Assembly (NCBI GenBank): GCA_035602605.1
Contig: DATNLZ010000105.1
Span: forward strand, 124,001 to 188,000
Direction: 5' to 3'
DNA length: 64,000 nt
DNA from: DASQHY01 sp035602605
GTDB lineage: Bacteria; Acidobacteriota; Terriglobia; Acidiferrales; UBA7541
Shown here piece after piece: positions 26,190 to 35,312 of the stretch. The notes under the pieces are model-generated. The model was given only the letters and a program-made list of their open reading frames with translations, made no database searches and was not told the DNA's origin. Each line of letters starts with the position of its first letter. Within the stretch, counting starts at the first letter, position 1. The translations under genes were made by a program, and so were the position numbers.

Positions 26190-26954
26190 TTGAAGATCAT
26201 CGTCTGCGTGAAGCAGGTTCCGGCCAAAGATGCGCCCCTGCACATCGCCGGAGACTGGATTCGCGAGTCCGACATCGGCTTTGAGATGAACGAGCCGGAT
26301 AGTTTTGCTCTCGAAGAAGGTCTGCGCTTGAAGGAAAAGCATGGCGGCGAAGTCATCGCCGTTTCTATGGGCCCCGATCGCGTCAAGCAAACCATCAAAG
26401 AGGCTTTGGCCAAGGGAGCCGATCGCGGCATTCATGTGGCTGATGACAAGTTCTACGCGCTCGATCCACTGGGAAGCGCGCGCTCCCTTGCAGCGGCCAT
26501 CGACAAAGAAAAGTGTGATCTAATTCTCACTGGCTTGCAAAGCGACGATCATGGCTTCGGACAAACCGGAGTCCTACTTGCCGCGCTTCTCGATCGCCCG
26601 CACGCCACGCTAATCATGCAGATTGACGTGCAAGACTCGAAGATGCGGCTGAAGCGCGAGCTCGAAGCCGGCTGGTTTCAGTGGATTGAATGTCCGCTTC
26701 CGGCGGTGCTTTCGATTCAATCGGGCATCAACAAAGTTCGTTACGCCACGTTGAAAGGCATCATGGCTGCCAAAAAAAAGGAAATCACTTCGATCCCGCG
26801 CGAATCCCTTGGCGTTTCCATCCAGCCGACGCAGCGCGTCGAGAGCATCTACGTTCCGCACAAGACCAAGAAGACCGAATTCCTTACGGGAACGCCTAAA
26901 GAAGCAGCCACCAAGCTCGTCGAGAAACTCAAGTTCGAAGCCCGAGTGCTCTAA
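26190..26954 (+). CDS. etfB: Electron transfer flavoprotein beta subunit
   Basis: A 254-residue AMP/FAD-binding subunit of the ETF heterodimer. It starts at TTG with MKIIVCVKQVPAKDAPLHIA and contains EEGLRLKEKHGGEVIAVSMG, CDLILTGLQSDDHGFGQTGV and the recognition-loop region LPAVLSIQSGINKVRYATLK. ETF collects electrons from acyl-CoA and other dehydrogenases. It is followed by etfA after one base, so the two are co-translated. Confidence 0.94.
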   Translation: MKIIVCVKQVPAKDAPLHIAGDWIRESDIGFEMNEPDSFALEEGLRLKEKHGGEVIAVSMGPDRVKQTIKEALAKGADRGIHVADDKFYALDPLGSARSLAAAIDKEKCDLILTGLQSDDHGFGQTGVLLAALLDRPHATLIMQIDVQDSKMRLKRELEAGWFQWIECPLPAVLSIQSGINKVRYATLKGIMAAKKKEITSIPRESLGVSIQPTQRVESIYVPHKTKKTEFLTGTPKEAATKLVEKLKFEARVL

Positions 26955-26955
26955 C

Positions 26956-27936
26956 GTGAAACTTCTGCTGATCGCCGAGCAGCGTCAAGGCAAGTGGAAT
27001 AACACCAGCTTTGAAACCCTGGCCGCCGCGCAGCAAATTGCCGCCGAAACCAAAGGCAGTCTTGCAGCGGTTGTCGTTGGCAGAGGTGTCGCTCCGCTTG
27101 CCGATGAACTTGCCTCCAAAAAGCTCGACGAAGTGTTGCTCGTGGAACACGATTTGCTTGAGTCGTATACGCCGGATGGATTTACGGTGGCGCTCGGTCA
27201 GGTGATTTCGTCTTCCAAGCCCGATCTCGTTCTGCTGCCGCACACCTATCAGGTGCGCGATTTCGCGCCCAAGCTCGCTGCCTCACTCAATAAAGGTATG
27301 ATCGCGGACTGCATTGCGTATCGCAATGATAGTGGACGTTTAGTTTTTGTGCGGCAAATGTTTCAGGGTAAGACCGTAGCTGACGTTACGTTTCAAGGTG
27401 ACGCTCCATGGTTCGCGTCATTTCAAGCTGGGGCTTTTCGCGCGGATCTTGTCGCTCCCCATCCTTCGGGCAAGGCTCCGGTGAACAAAGTTACCGTTGA
27501 TCTCGCGCCCCAACAGATCCGCACCAAGCCCATGGAACTTTTTCGCGAAGCCAAGCAGGCTGTTGATCTCACGCAGGCCCCCATCATCGTTGCCATTGGC
27601 CGCGGGATCAAGGCTCCGGAAAATATTCCTCAGGCCGAAAAGCTCGCTAAGGCCATCGGCGGTGAGCTCGCCGCGTCGCGACCAATCTGTGATGAAGGCT
27701 GGCTGCCGATGGATCGTCAGATCGGAAGCTCCGGTCAAACCGTCGCCCCCAAGTTGTACCTCGCTCTGGGCATCAGCGGTGCGATCCAGCACGTCGTGGG
27801 CATGAAGGGCGCCCGTACGGTGGTGGCCATCAACAAAGATCAGAACGCGCCAATTTTTGAAGTAGCCGATTATGGCATCGTCGGCGACATCTTCGAGATC
27901 ATGCCCGCCCTCACCGAAGCCCTCGAAAAAGCCTAA
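26956..27936 (+). CDS. etfA: Electron transfer flavoprotein alpha subunit
   Basis: A 326-residue FAD-binding subunit. It starts at GTG one base after the etfB stop (MKLLLIAEQRQGKWNNTSFE). A longer frame beginning inside etfB is not used. FAD-binding C-terminal motifs are present: IIVAIGRGIKAPENIPQAEK, DRQIGSSGQTVAPKLYLALG, ISGAIQHVVGMKGARTVVAI and FEVADYGIVGDIFEIMPALT. It acts with EtfB and the ETF-QO encoded 132 bp downstream. Confidence 0.94.
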   Translation: MKLLLIAEQRQGKWNNTSFETLAAAQQIAAETKGSLAAVVVGRGVAPLADELASKKLDEVLLVEHDLLESYTPDGFTVALGQVISSSKPDLVLLPHTYQVRDFAPKLAASLNKGMIADCIAYRNDSGRLVFVRQMFQGKTVADVTFQGDAPWFASFQAGAFRADLVAPHPSGKAPVNKVTVDLAPQQIRTKPMELFREAKQAVDLTQAPIIVAIGRGIKAPENIPQAEKLAKAIGGELAASRPICDEGWLPMDRQIGSSGQTVAPKLYLALGISGAIQHVVGMKGARTVVAINKDQNAPIFEVADYGIVGDIFEIMPALTEALEKA

Positions 27937-28068
27937 ATCCGCGCAGCATTCTCGGGAAGGCATTTTGGCGTATGATTTCACGAGAGCTGTGAACCTTGAG
28001 GACTACAAAACGATCCTACAACGTTAGGACGACGATTCCTGGGTGGGGGATTTGGCTACAATAGAGTT

Positions 28069-29739
28069 GTGACCATACAGCGTGAACAGCTCGAAGCGGA
28101 TGTACTGATTGTCGGCGCGGGTCCTGCCGGACTTGCCTGCGCCCTGCATCTCGCCAACCTCATCAAGAAGCACAACGAATCGGGCGCAAAGCCTGAGCTT
28201 TCGGCCGAAAACATTTACGTGCTTGAGAAGGGACGGGAGATTGGCGCTCATCAGCTTTCTGGCGCGATCATGAATCCCAAGGCGCTCGCCGAGCTTGTGC
28301 CGGATTTTGAGAAGTCCGCGCCGCTCGATACGCCAGTGACCGATGACGCCGCCTTCTTTTTCACCAAACATTCCGCCCTTCGTTTTCCCATCACCCCGCC
28401 GCCCTTCCAAAACCACGGAAACTACGTCGTCTCGTTGAACCGCATGGTGAAATGGCTCGGAGGCCTAGTCGAACAAACCGGCGTAAATCTCTTTACCCAG
28501 TTCGGCGGCGCGCAGCTTATTTACGAGCATGAGGGCATTGCCGGGGTCATCACCGAAGATAAAGGCGTCGACAAGAACGGAAAACCCAAAGATAACTACA
28601 CGCCCGGCTACCAGTTGCGCGCAAAAGTCACGGTGCTGGCGGAAGGCGCGCGCGGCTCGCTCACCAAAGATTTAGTCGCCAAAAAAAATCTCGACAACAT
28701 CAATCCACAAACCTACGGCATCGGCATCAAGGAATTGTGGGACGTGCAACCGGGACGCCTCCGAACCGGATTTGTGGCCCATACTCTCGGCTGGCCCGTC
28801 GATTCCAGCATGTACGGCGGCGGCTGGATTTATGGATTGAAGGATAACCGCGCGTCCATTGGGCTTGTAATCGGTTTGGAATATCACAATCCACTGTTTG
28901 ACCCGCACGAAGCATTCCAAAAATATAAAACGCATCCCTTTCTCAAGCGCATCCTCGACGGCGGCAAGCTCATGCGCTACGGCGCAAAAACAATTCCCTA
29001 CGGCGGCTGGTATGGCATGCCCCGCACCTATGTCGACGGTGGTTTGATCATCGGCGATTCGGCAGCCTTCCTTGATGGACAACAATTGAAGGGCATCCAC
29101 ATGGCTATGAAGAGCGGGATGCTCGCAGCGGAAACGATCTTGGAAGCGCTGGTTGCGCGCGATGCTTCTGTCAAAACGCTTGCCGCATTTCCTAAAAAAG
29201 TTGAAACGAGCTGGATCAAGACAGAGTTGTGGGCCGTCCGCAATTTTCATCAATCGTTTCAGCACGGTCTCATTGGCGGACTTTTCCACGCTGGACTGCA
29301 ATTGGTCACCGGCGGACGGGGTCTGATCGATCCTATGCGCATCCGCCCGGGCTACCAGGCCTATCACCAATTGCACGCTGATGTTGATGGACCTAAAGCG
29401 TCTCCCGAGCGTTTCAAAGGCGATGGCCAACTCACGTTCGACAGGCTCACCGACGTTTATCATTCGGGAACGCGCCACGAAGAAGACCAGCCCTGCCACT
29501 TAGTCGTACAAGACACGACTATCTGCGTGAACCGATGCACGGTCGAGTACGGCAATCCCTGCCAATATTTTTGTCCCGCTGCGGTTTACGAAATGGCTCA
29601 CGAAAAAGGCGCATTGCGTCTGAAGATTAACGCCTCCAATTGCGTCCATTGCAAAACGTGCGATATCGCCGACCCCTACCAAATTATTGACTGGGTGGTG
29701 CCGGAAGGTGGCGGCGGGCCAAACTATGAAGGCATGTAG
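28069..29739 (+). CDS. Electron transfer flavoprotein-ubiquinone oxidoreductase
   Basis: A 556-residue membrane-associated flavo-iron-sulfur enzyme that passes electrons from ETF to the quinone pool. FAD site: VLIVGAGPAGLACALHLA. Further motifs: VLEKGREIGAHQLSGAIMNP, GLIIGDSAAFLDGQQLKGIH, and a C-terminal 4Fe-4S ferredoxin-like domain with NCVHCKTCDIADPYQIIDWV and CPAAVYE. In this organism the acceptor is probably menaquinone. It follows etfBA, so the three form an electron-transfer branch. A TACAAT (28057-28062) ends only 6 bases before the GTG start, so the message may be leaderless. Confidence 0.95.
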   Translation: MTIQREQLEADVLIVGAGPAGLACALHLANLIKKHNESGAKPELSAENIYVLEKGREIGAHQLSGAIMNPKALAELVPDFEKSAPLDTPVTDDAAFFFTKHSALRFPITPPPFQNHGNYVVSLNRMVKWLGGLVEQTGVNLFTQFGGAQLIYEHEGIAGVITEDKGVDKNGKPKDNYTPGYQLRAKVTVLAEGARGSLTKDLVAKKNLDNINPQTYGIGIKELWDVQPGRLRTGFVAHTLGWPVDSSMYGGGWIYGLKDNRASIGLVIGLEYHNPLFDPHEAFQKYKTHPFLKRILDGGKLMRYGAKTIPYGGWYGMPRTYVDGGLIIGDSAAFLDGQQLKGIHMAMKSGMLAAETILEALVARDASVKTLAAFPKKVETSWIKTELWAVRNFHQSFQHGLIGGLFHAGLQLVTGGRGLIDPMRIRPGYQAYHQLHADVDGPKASPERFKGDGQLTFDRLTDVYHSGTRHEEDQPCHLVVQDTTICVNRCTVEYGNPCQYFCPAAVYEMAHEKGALRLKINASNCVHCKTCDIADPYQIIDWVVPEGGGGPNYEGM

Positions 29740-29822
29740 ACGGCCTCTTCCACGCCGACAAACACTTCATCATTCCTCCCTGTCCTTCCGAACGTGGTGA
29801 AGAACAAATTTCGTAAGTTAGT

Positions 29823-30947
29823 TTACTTACTCAGCAGCTTGTGAAAGAAAGTCCGAACCTTCGCCAGGACCGTGGATTTCGCGGCGCCATTGGAGGCCGA
29901 AGAATTCTTCGAGGTGCTTGGAGGGCTTACCGATTTTGCCGTATCGTTCTGCGCTGACAGCGTGGAGGTTTCCGCGGCCGGCGCATTCGGAGTAGACGCT
30001 ACCGGCGCGGGCTCCACGCGCCCGCGAAAAACAACGGTGGGCCGGAGCCGCACGGTTCGCACGAGCAAGATCGTCGCTGGGCTTGGATCTGGAGGTGGCC
30101 CGGGCGAAGCCGCGTCAAAAGTCAGCGGCGGCATCACGACTTTATAGATGGGCTGCTCAACCGCAGGCGGCCCGTTGCTCCTGCTGCCCCTATTTCTATT
30201 TTCCATGATGACGTCATCTTTTCGTTCTGCCGCAACATACGCGGGTGGCGGTGCCGGTGGATTGGGATGAAATTCTTTCGTTGGCGAGAGGGCACTCAAT
30301 CCAGTTGACCTGACGGGCAGCGCCAGGTCGTTTTTGGCGACGGCGATTTCGCAAACGCACATTCCGCTGGGGCCGAGCGTTGCGTCCAATTGCCCGCCGG
30401 TAAGGCTGACTTCGCCGCCTTGCGGTACCAGAACACTTTGCCCCGTCAATTGCTGTTCGAGCCGCGCAGCGCCGCTTGTCGGGTGTACGCACATCTCGCC
30501 GCTCGTCAGCAGGCTGATCGTCGCGTCGCGCGGAGCCCCACCAATATCCACGAGATTCGCCTGCACCAAAGGAGTGAATACGTTTAACGCTGGATTCCCC
30601 TGAAGGCGCGCGTGAACCGATCCGTAATCAAGCGCCACGGTAAGAGTTCCGCCAGCTTTCAACAGCGAGAAGTGCGCGGGACCGCAGAATCCGATCACCC
30701 CGCCTTCGACAAGATCGAGCCGCGCCGGCCCGGATTTCACGGTAACTTCGCTTCCGTTCGAGAGCACGGTGCGGCTGCGACCATTCGCAACATCAATGCT
30801 CACAGGACCTTTAACCACGATTTCGCTGCCTTCAATCGCGCCGACCGAATCGGCCGGAAGCTGATCGGATCGCAGCGAAGTCGCAAGCAGCAAGGCCACC
30901 AGCAGAACCGCCGCACTGATCTTGCTGGCTGTCGCAACAAGGTTCAT
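29823..30947 (-). CDS. FecR-like secreted or membrane-anchored protein
   Basis: A 374-residue product from ATG 30947 (MNLVATASKISAAVLLVALL), which gives a signal peptide or anchor. The longer frame to 31049 adds a Cys/Arg-rich leader and is not favoured. Repeated beta-strand segments SEIVVKGPVSIDVANGRSRT, VTVKSGPARLDLVEGG and VPQGGEVSLTGGQLDATLG resemble FecR-type domains. A Pro-rich middle (PPAPPPAYV, PGPPPDPSPA) and a low-complexity Ser/Ala end follow. Function is unknown; FecR domains often sense or scaffold at the envelope. It is divergent from the acyltransferase gene. Confidence 0.68.
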   Translation of the reverse strand: MNLVATASKISAAVLLVALLLATSLRSDQLPADSVGAIEGSEIVVKGPVSIDVANGRSRTVLSNGSEVTVKSGPARLDLVEGGVIGFCGPAHFSLLKAGGTLTVALDYGSVHARLQGNPALNVFTPLVQANLVDIGGAPRDATISLLTSGEMCVHPTSGAARLEQQLTGQSVLVPQGGEVSLTGGQLDATLGPSGMCVCEIAVAKNDLALPVRSTGLSALSPTKEFHPNPPAPPPAYVAAERKDDVIMENRNRGSRSNGPPAVEQPIYKVVMPPLTFDAASPGPPPDPSPATILLVRTVRLRPTVVFRGRVEPAPVASTPNAPAAETSTLSAQNDTAKSVSPPSTSKNSSASNGAAKSTVLAKVRTFFHKLLSK

Positions 30948-31065
30948 CGTGGGGTGGTGACCCGAGGGTTGCCAGCGAGATTGCCGATAAGCGTTCGTCG
31001 TCATCCGAGTACACGAGGCTCCACTGCATGCATCGTCAAGGCGCTTCACCTTATACTATACGCCG

Positions 31066-31842
31066 ATGAGCGTGATGCGGGAATCCGCGACGACCGAGCC
31101 GCAACGACAAACAGGGGTTCACTTTGACACGCGGCTCCCGAAACTTTCGCGCTGGCGGCGCTTGCAGATTCCATTGATTGCCGCAGCCGTTTTCTGCGTG
31201 GTGCGGATTCTGGGCCCAACGTTGCGCTACGAAGTTCTTGGCTGGGAACATATCGAACGCGTATACGCGACCGGAAAGAGATGCATCTGGTCCTTTTGGC
31301 ACCGCGCTATTTTTGGAGTGATCTGGCGGGAAAGAAATCTCGGCATTGTAGTCATGAACAGCACAAACTTCGACGGTCAGTGGACCCGCAAAGTAATCGA
31401 GTGGTTAGGATATGGAACCGCACAAGGCAGCTCAACGCGCGGCGGATTGCGTGGACTCGCAGTGATGGCCCAGCGCTTGCAGCAAGGACTAGACGTGGCA
31501 TTCACGATTGACGGTCCACGCGGTCCGCGGTTCGTCGCCAAGCCGGGTCCAGTACTGCTTGCACGGCGAACTGGCTGCCCGATTCTCACGTTTCACGTGG
31601 GGCTCCAGAGGGCCCATACCTTTCAGAAGACTTGGGATCTTTTTCAGCTTCCCTATCCTTTTTCGCGCGCGGTAATGCTGTTCGCTCCGCCGATTTACGT
31701 GCCTCAAGATGCCGATCGCGAAACAATGGCACAGAAGCATGCTGAGATGCAGAAAGAACTCGAGCGCGTGCGAGCTCTCACCGAATCGTGGTTTTCGATG
31801 TCCAAAGAAGACAGAGAGAGCGCGCGTGCGACTTTCCGTTAA
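31066..31842 (+). CDS. DUF374 lysophospholipid acyltransferase-like protein
   Basis: A 258-residue protein of the DUF374 group related to lysophospholipid and lipid A acyltransferases. Signs are CIWSFWHRAIFGVIWRER, GTAQGSSTRGGLRGLAVMAQ, and the conserved FTIDGPRGPRFVAKPGPVLL. There is one hydrophobic segment near residues 36-53. It probably acylates an envelope lipid at the inner membrane. Its 3' end overlaps the convergent HtrA gene by 4 bp. A TATACT box ends 8 bases before the ATG, so transcription may begin almost at the start codon. Confidence 0.82.
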   Translation: MSVMRESATTEPQRQTGVHFDTRLPKLSRWRRLQIPLIAAAVFCVVRILGPTLRYEVLGWEHIERVYATGKRCIWSFWHRAIFGVIWRERNLGIVVMNSTNFDGQWTRKVIEWLGYGTAQGSSTRGGLRGLAVMAQRLQQGLDVAFTIDGPRGPRFVAKPGPVLLARRTGCPILTFHVGLQRAHTFQKTWDLFQLPYPFSRAVMLFAPPIYVPQDADRETMAQKHAEMQKELERVRALTESWFSMSKEDRESARATFR

Positions 31843-33017
31843 CGATTGCCGGTGCGCTCGCCGAGGATGGCCTTTACGTCCATCTTTTTGCCGCCGCGGT
31901 AAATTGCCACGTTCACAGTGTCGCCGGGACGCTTGCGGTTTAGCACTCGATTCATGTCCAGCTCACTCGATATTTTTTGATCGTCGATGGCGACGATGAC
32001 GTCGCCGCCCACCAGAATCTTTTGCATTCCCGCAAGCACAGCACGGTCACCACCGCGAAGCCCGGCCCGCTCCGCGGGGCCGCCTCGAGGCGCCTGCTCG
32101 ATCAGTAACCCTTCTTGCACCGGCAGATCCAAGGCCTGAGCCAGCCAGTCGTTTACGGGAAGGGTTCGCACTCCCAGATATGCCCGATGCACGCGGCCCT
32201 CGGCAATCAAGTCGTGCGCGATCATCTTTGCGGTGTTGATCGGAATCGCGAAACCAATCCCCGCAGTTGTACCGCTCGGCGTGTAGATAGCACTGTTGAT
32301 GCCAATGGCCTCCCCATGGGAGTTGATCAGCGGACCGCCCGAATTGCCGCGGTTGATGGCGGCGTCGGTTTGGATCGCCTCATCAATAAAAGTGGTCTCG
32401 CTAGTTTGCACGGTACGCCCGAGAGCGCTGACGACACCGGTGGTCAGTGTGCTCTGAAACCGAAACGGATTGCCGATAGCGAGGACCCGCTGCCCGACTT
32501 GCAGTGTGGAGGAATCACCCAGCGGAAGAGCTACCAGGGTGCGTCCCTTGGGATCGACTTTCAGCAGAGCCACATCGTTGCGCTGATCAGCGCCTACGAA
32601 TTTTGCCGGAAAGCGGGATTGATCGCCAAGCACGACTTCGATTGTTTCGGCCTGCTGCACAACATGAAAATTCGTGAGGATGTATCCGCGCGGGTCAATC
32701 ACAAAACCCGAGCCTGCTCCCTCGACGGGCACGGGGTCCATGAAGAAGTCATATTCGATGGCGCGGGTTGCGATATTGGCGACCGCAGGCGAGGCCTGGC
32801 GGTAGACGCGCACGTTAATCTGCTCCTCATCGGTCAGGGCGGTATTCTGTGGACCACCAGCAGCGCCGGTCCCAGTTTTGGTTTCGAATGGAATCGCGGC
32901 AACCTTGACGGGCTGGCGCGGCCCCCATCGCGAACCAGCCCAGTAAGCAGCGAGAGTCACTAGGATAACGGCCAGCAACATTCTGAAGGGTCTTGCACTA
33001 TTTCGCGGTTGGATCAT
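31839..33017 (-). CDS. HtrA/DegP-type trypsin-like serine protease with PDZ domain
   Basis: A 392-residue envelope protease. An N-terminal membrane anchor (MLLAVILVTLAAYWAGSRWG) is followed by a trypsin-fold domain. The catalytic triad is His in YILTNFHVVQQAE, Asp in GADQRNDVALLKVDPKG and Ser in AAINRGNSGGPLINSHGEAI. One C-terminal PDZ domain carries LGVRTLPVNDWLAQALDLPV and GGDVIVAIDDQKISSELDMN. It should degrade or sense misfolded periplasmic proteins, as DegS/HtrA do. It lies 31 bp from coaE on the same strand. Confidence 0.93.
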   Translation of the reverse strand: MIQPRNSARPFRMLLAVILVTLAAYWAGSRWGPRQPVKVAAIPFETKTGTGAAGGPQNTALTDEEQINVRVYRQASPAVANIATRAIEYDFFMDPVPVEGAGSGFVIDPRGYILTNFHVVQQAETIEVVLGDQSRFPAKFVGADQRNDVALLKVDPKGRTLVALPLGDSSTLQVGQRVLAIGNPFRFQSTLTTGVVSALGRTVQTSETTFIDEAIQTDAAINRGNSGGPLINSHGEAIGINSAIYTPSGTTAGIGFAIPINTAKMIAHDLIAEGRVHRAYLGVRTLPVNDWLAQALDLPVQEGLLIEQAPRGGPAERAGLRGGDRAVLAGMQKILVGGDVIVAIDDQKISSELDMNRVLNRKRPGDTVNVAIYRGGKKMDVKAILGERTGNR

Positions 33018-33048
33018 GTCTGTACCTCATTGTAGCGCGGTTGGAACG

Positions 33049-33669
33049 CTAAGCGGCAAGTTGCTTCCATCGCGCAACGACCTGCTGTACCTGCTGCCGT
33101 GTTTCTTCCTCGGTCCCGGAATTATCGATTTCGTCAGTGGCCAAGCGCCTCTTTTCCTCAATCGGCAATTGGGCCGATATTCGCTTCTGGGCGTCTTCCG
33201 CGGACATGCCACGAGCCAGCAACCGCGCCAGTTGTTGCCCGCTATGGCACCAAACTACCGCGAGGCGATCAAGTTTTCCGGGGCCGTCGGGCCGCTCGTG
33301 GATTCCGGCTTCAATGAGCAGCGCAGCTTCAATCACCGCGATTCCGCGCGGGTAGCTGCGCGACCACTCCGCGAACTGGCGATCCTGAGCTGCGATCACG
33401 CGCGGATGAATTATCTTATTCAAGCGCGCAAGCTTGGCGGGGTCGTTGAAAACGATGGCAGCGAGCTTGGTACGATCTATTCGTCCAATCTCGTCGCAGA
33501 TTCCGGCGCCAAACCCCAACAACACTTCATGATAGGCTGCTTGGCCGGGCACCAGGAGCTGGTGTGCGAGGGCATCAGCGTCCAACACGAGACAACCATG
33601 ATCACGAAGCATTCCCGCCACCATGCTTTTTCCGCAGCCGATGCCGCCGGTTAATCCGACGCGCAGCAT
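33049..33669 (-). CDS. coaE: Dephospho-CoA kinase
   Basis: A 206-residue P-loop kinase for the last step of coenzyme A synthesis. It starts MLRVGLTGGIGCGKSMVAGM (Walker A GGIGCGKS). It contains VLDADALAHQLLVPG, LNKIIHPRVIAAQD and VIEAALLIEAGIHERPD, typical of CoaE. An upstream TTG would add one residue. It is the first gene of a probable coaE-htrA unit and lies 57 bp after folD on the same strand. Confidence 0.94.
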   Translation of the reverse strand: MLRVGLTGGIGCGKSMVAGMLRDHGCLVLDADALAHQLLVPGQAAYHEVLLGFGAGICDEIGRIDRTKLAAIVFNDPAKLARLNKIIHPRVIAAQDRQFAEWSRSYPRGIAVIEAALLIEAGIHERPDGPGKLDRLAVVWCHSGQQLARLLARGMSAEDAQKRISAQLPIEEKRRLATDEIDNSGTEEETRQQVQQVVARWKQLAA

Positions 33670-33726
33670 CAAAATGATTCCACGCGCGCTGATTTAACTC
33701 CCACCAATTTCATGCCCATCATCAGC

Positions 33727-34707
33727 TTAATGGGATGCATTGCGCACGGCAGCTCCAGCCGCAGTGGGCGTGGCGCTTGCCCGAGATGCATCCTGCGCGC
33801 GGCGCAGACGGGCAGCTTTTACGGTGTTGCTCATCAACATTGCGATAGTGAGCGGACCAACACCGCCAGGAACCGGTGTATAGGCACCGGCAACCTTGAT
33901 GACGTCAGGATGCACGTCGCCAACGAGGATCGAGCCTTTCTCGCGGAATTTCGCGAGGCGCTCGGGAAAATTTGCAAAGATGCGCTCGGCCTGCGCCGCA
34001 TCCTGAATGACGATTTGACCAACGTCAATCACGATAGCGCCAGGCTTGATGTATTCCGGTGTAATCATGGCAGCACGGCCTAGCGCGGCTACAACGATGT
34101 CCGCGCGGCGTACAACAGCGGGAAGATCGCGAGTCTTGGAATGACATACAGTTACCGTGGCGTTCGCATGCATCAGCAGCAGGGCCATGGGCTTGCCAAC
34201 GATATCGCTGCGTCCTAGAACGACCGCGTCGGTACCCTCAAGGGCAATACCGCTGCGGCGGAAAATTTCCATAACGCCAGCGGGCGTACAAGCGACAAGA
34301 GCCGGCTTACCGGCCACCAGCCTGCCAACATTAATCGGATGAAAGCCGTCCACATCTTTAGCGGGATCGACGGCATCGAGAATTTTCTTGGCGTCAACCG
34401 GTGGGGGCAGGGGCATCTGCACCAGGATGCCATCGACATCGTCGCGGCGATTGAGATCGTCGACAATGTCCAACAATTCCGAAGTGGTGATGGAAGCCGG
34501 CGGAGTGATGAGAAAACTGCCGAGGCCGAGCTTGCCACAAGCGGCGATTTTGCTGTTGACGTAAAGTTTTGAGGCTGGATTATCCCCGACGAGAACTGCA
34601 GCCAGACCAGGCCGGATTCCGCGCGCCGAGAGTGTTTCAATTTCGGAGAAAAGCTCGGCGAAGATTTGGTCTCGAATGGCATTGCCATTCAGGATGCGTC
34701 CGGTCAC
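33727..34707 (-). CDS. folD: Bifunctional methylenetetrahydrofolate dehydrogenase/cyclohydrolase
   Basis: A 326-residue NADP-dependent enzyme of one-carbon metabolism. The GTG start has GGGAG 6 bases upstream, giving MTGRILNGNAIRDQIFAELF. Catalytic Lys/Tyr region: NPASKLYVNSKIAACGKLG. Other signatures: DGILVQMPLPPPVDAKKILD, KDVDGFHPINVGRL, VVLGRSDIVGKPMALLLMHA and YTPVPGGVGPLTIAMLMSNT. The C-terminus carries about 30 extra Ala/Arg-rich residues beyond the usual end, of no known role. Confidence 0.95.
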   Translation of the reverse strand: MTGRILNGNAIRDQIFAELFSEIETLSARGIRPGLAAVLVGDNPASKLYVNSKIAACGKLGLGSFLITPPASITTSELLDIVDDLNRRDDVDGILVQMPLPPPVDAKKILDAVDPAKDVDGFHPINVGRLVAGKPALVACTPAGVMEIFRRSGIALEGTDAVVLGRSDIVGKPMALLLMHANATVTVCHSKTRDLPAVVRRADIVVAALGRAAMITPEYIKPGAIVIDVGQIVIQDAAQAERIFANFPERLAKFREKGSILVGDVHPDVIKVAGAYTPVPGGVGPLTIAMLMSNTVKAARLRRAQDASRASATPTAAGAAVRNASH

Positions 34708-34881
34708 TTGAAACTCCCTTGCAAATCTACACGGAAGCGGCGATCGTCTCGAGGCGCCATCATAGCACACGGGATTGCCGGGCTGGTTTGAGCGCACATC
34801 CGTCGTCGGCAAGATTGTGCGAGCGCGCCAGAGTTGGTAGGCTGCGTTCGGCGTGTTGTCTATCGTCCGGGGAGGTTAGCC

Positions 34882-35178
34882 ATGAGAATAGTGAAGCGGT
34901 TTGAGCCACTCTCAGTTATGAAAATCGCCGCGGTCTGCTATGCGGGAGTTGGGCTGCTCGAAGGGGTGCTGTTCAGCGTTATTTTTTCGATTCTACCGAT
35001 CGTGGGCCCGCCCCAGGCAAAGATGCCGCAATTTTTTGGACCGCTCTTGGGTGCGTTTTCGATTCTAGTTTTTCCCATCCTGTTCGCGATTATCGGCGGC
35101 ATTTCCGCGGCACTCGGCGCGGTCATCTATAATCTGGCGGCGCGATTCGTCGGCGGAATCCAAGTGGAAGTCGAGTAA
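34882..35178 (+). CDS. Small conserved membrane protein (possibly DUF3566-like)
   Basis: A 98-residue protein with two hydrophobic helices (VCYAGVGLLEGVLFSVIFSI and AFSILVFPILFAIIGGISAA) and a short C-terminal tail YNLAARFVGGIQVEVE. The start MRIVKRFEPLSVMK is preceded by GGGGAGG. The length, the two-helix plan and the YNLxARxVGGI end resemble DUF3566-type proteins, but I cannot be sure. It stands alone between folD and RNase E/G. Confidence 0.72.
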   Translation: MRIVKRFEPLSVMKIAAVCYAGVGLLEGVLFSVIFSILPIVGPPQAKMPQFFGPLLGAFSILVFPILFAIIGGISAALGAVIYNLAARFVGGIQVEVE

Positions 35179-35312
35179 GAGGTTATTGGTCCACCCTGTC
35201 CGGAAACCCCACCGATACCCATGCGGTAAGCCATCGAGCAACCCTTCTCCACGAAATTCCTGGCTTTCAACCCACGAAACTGAAGAATCGGGTTTTGCAA
35301 CAGCCTCTAGCG

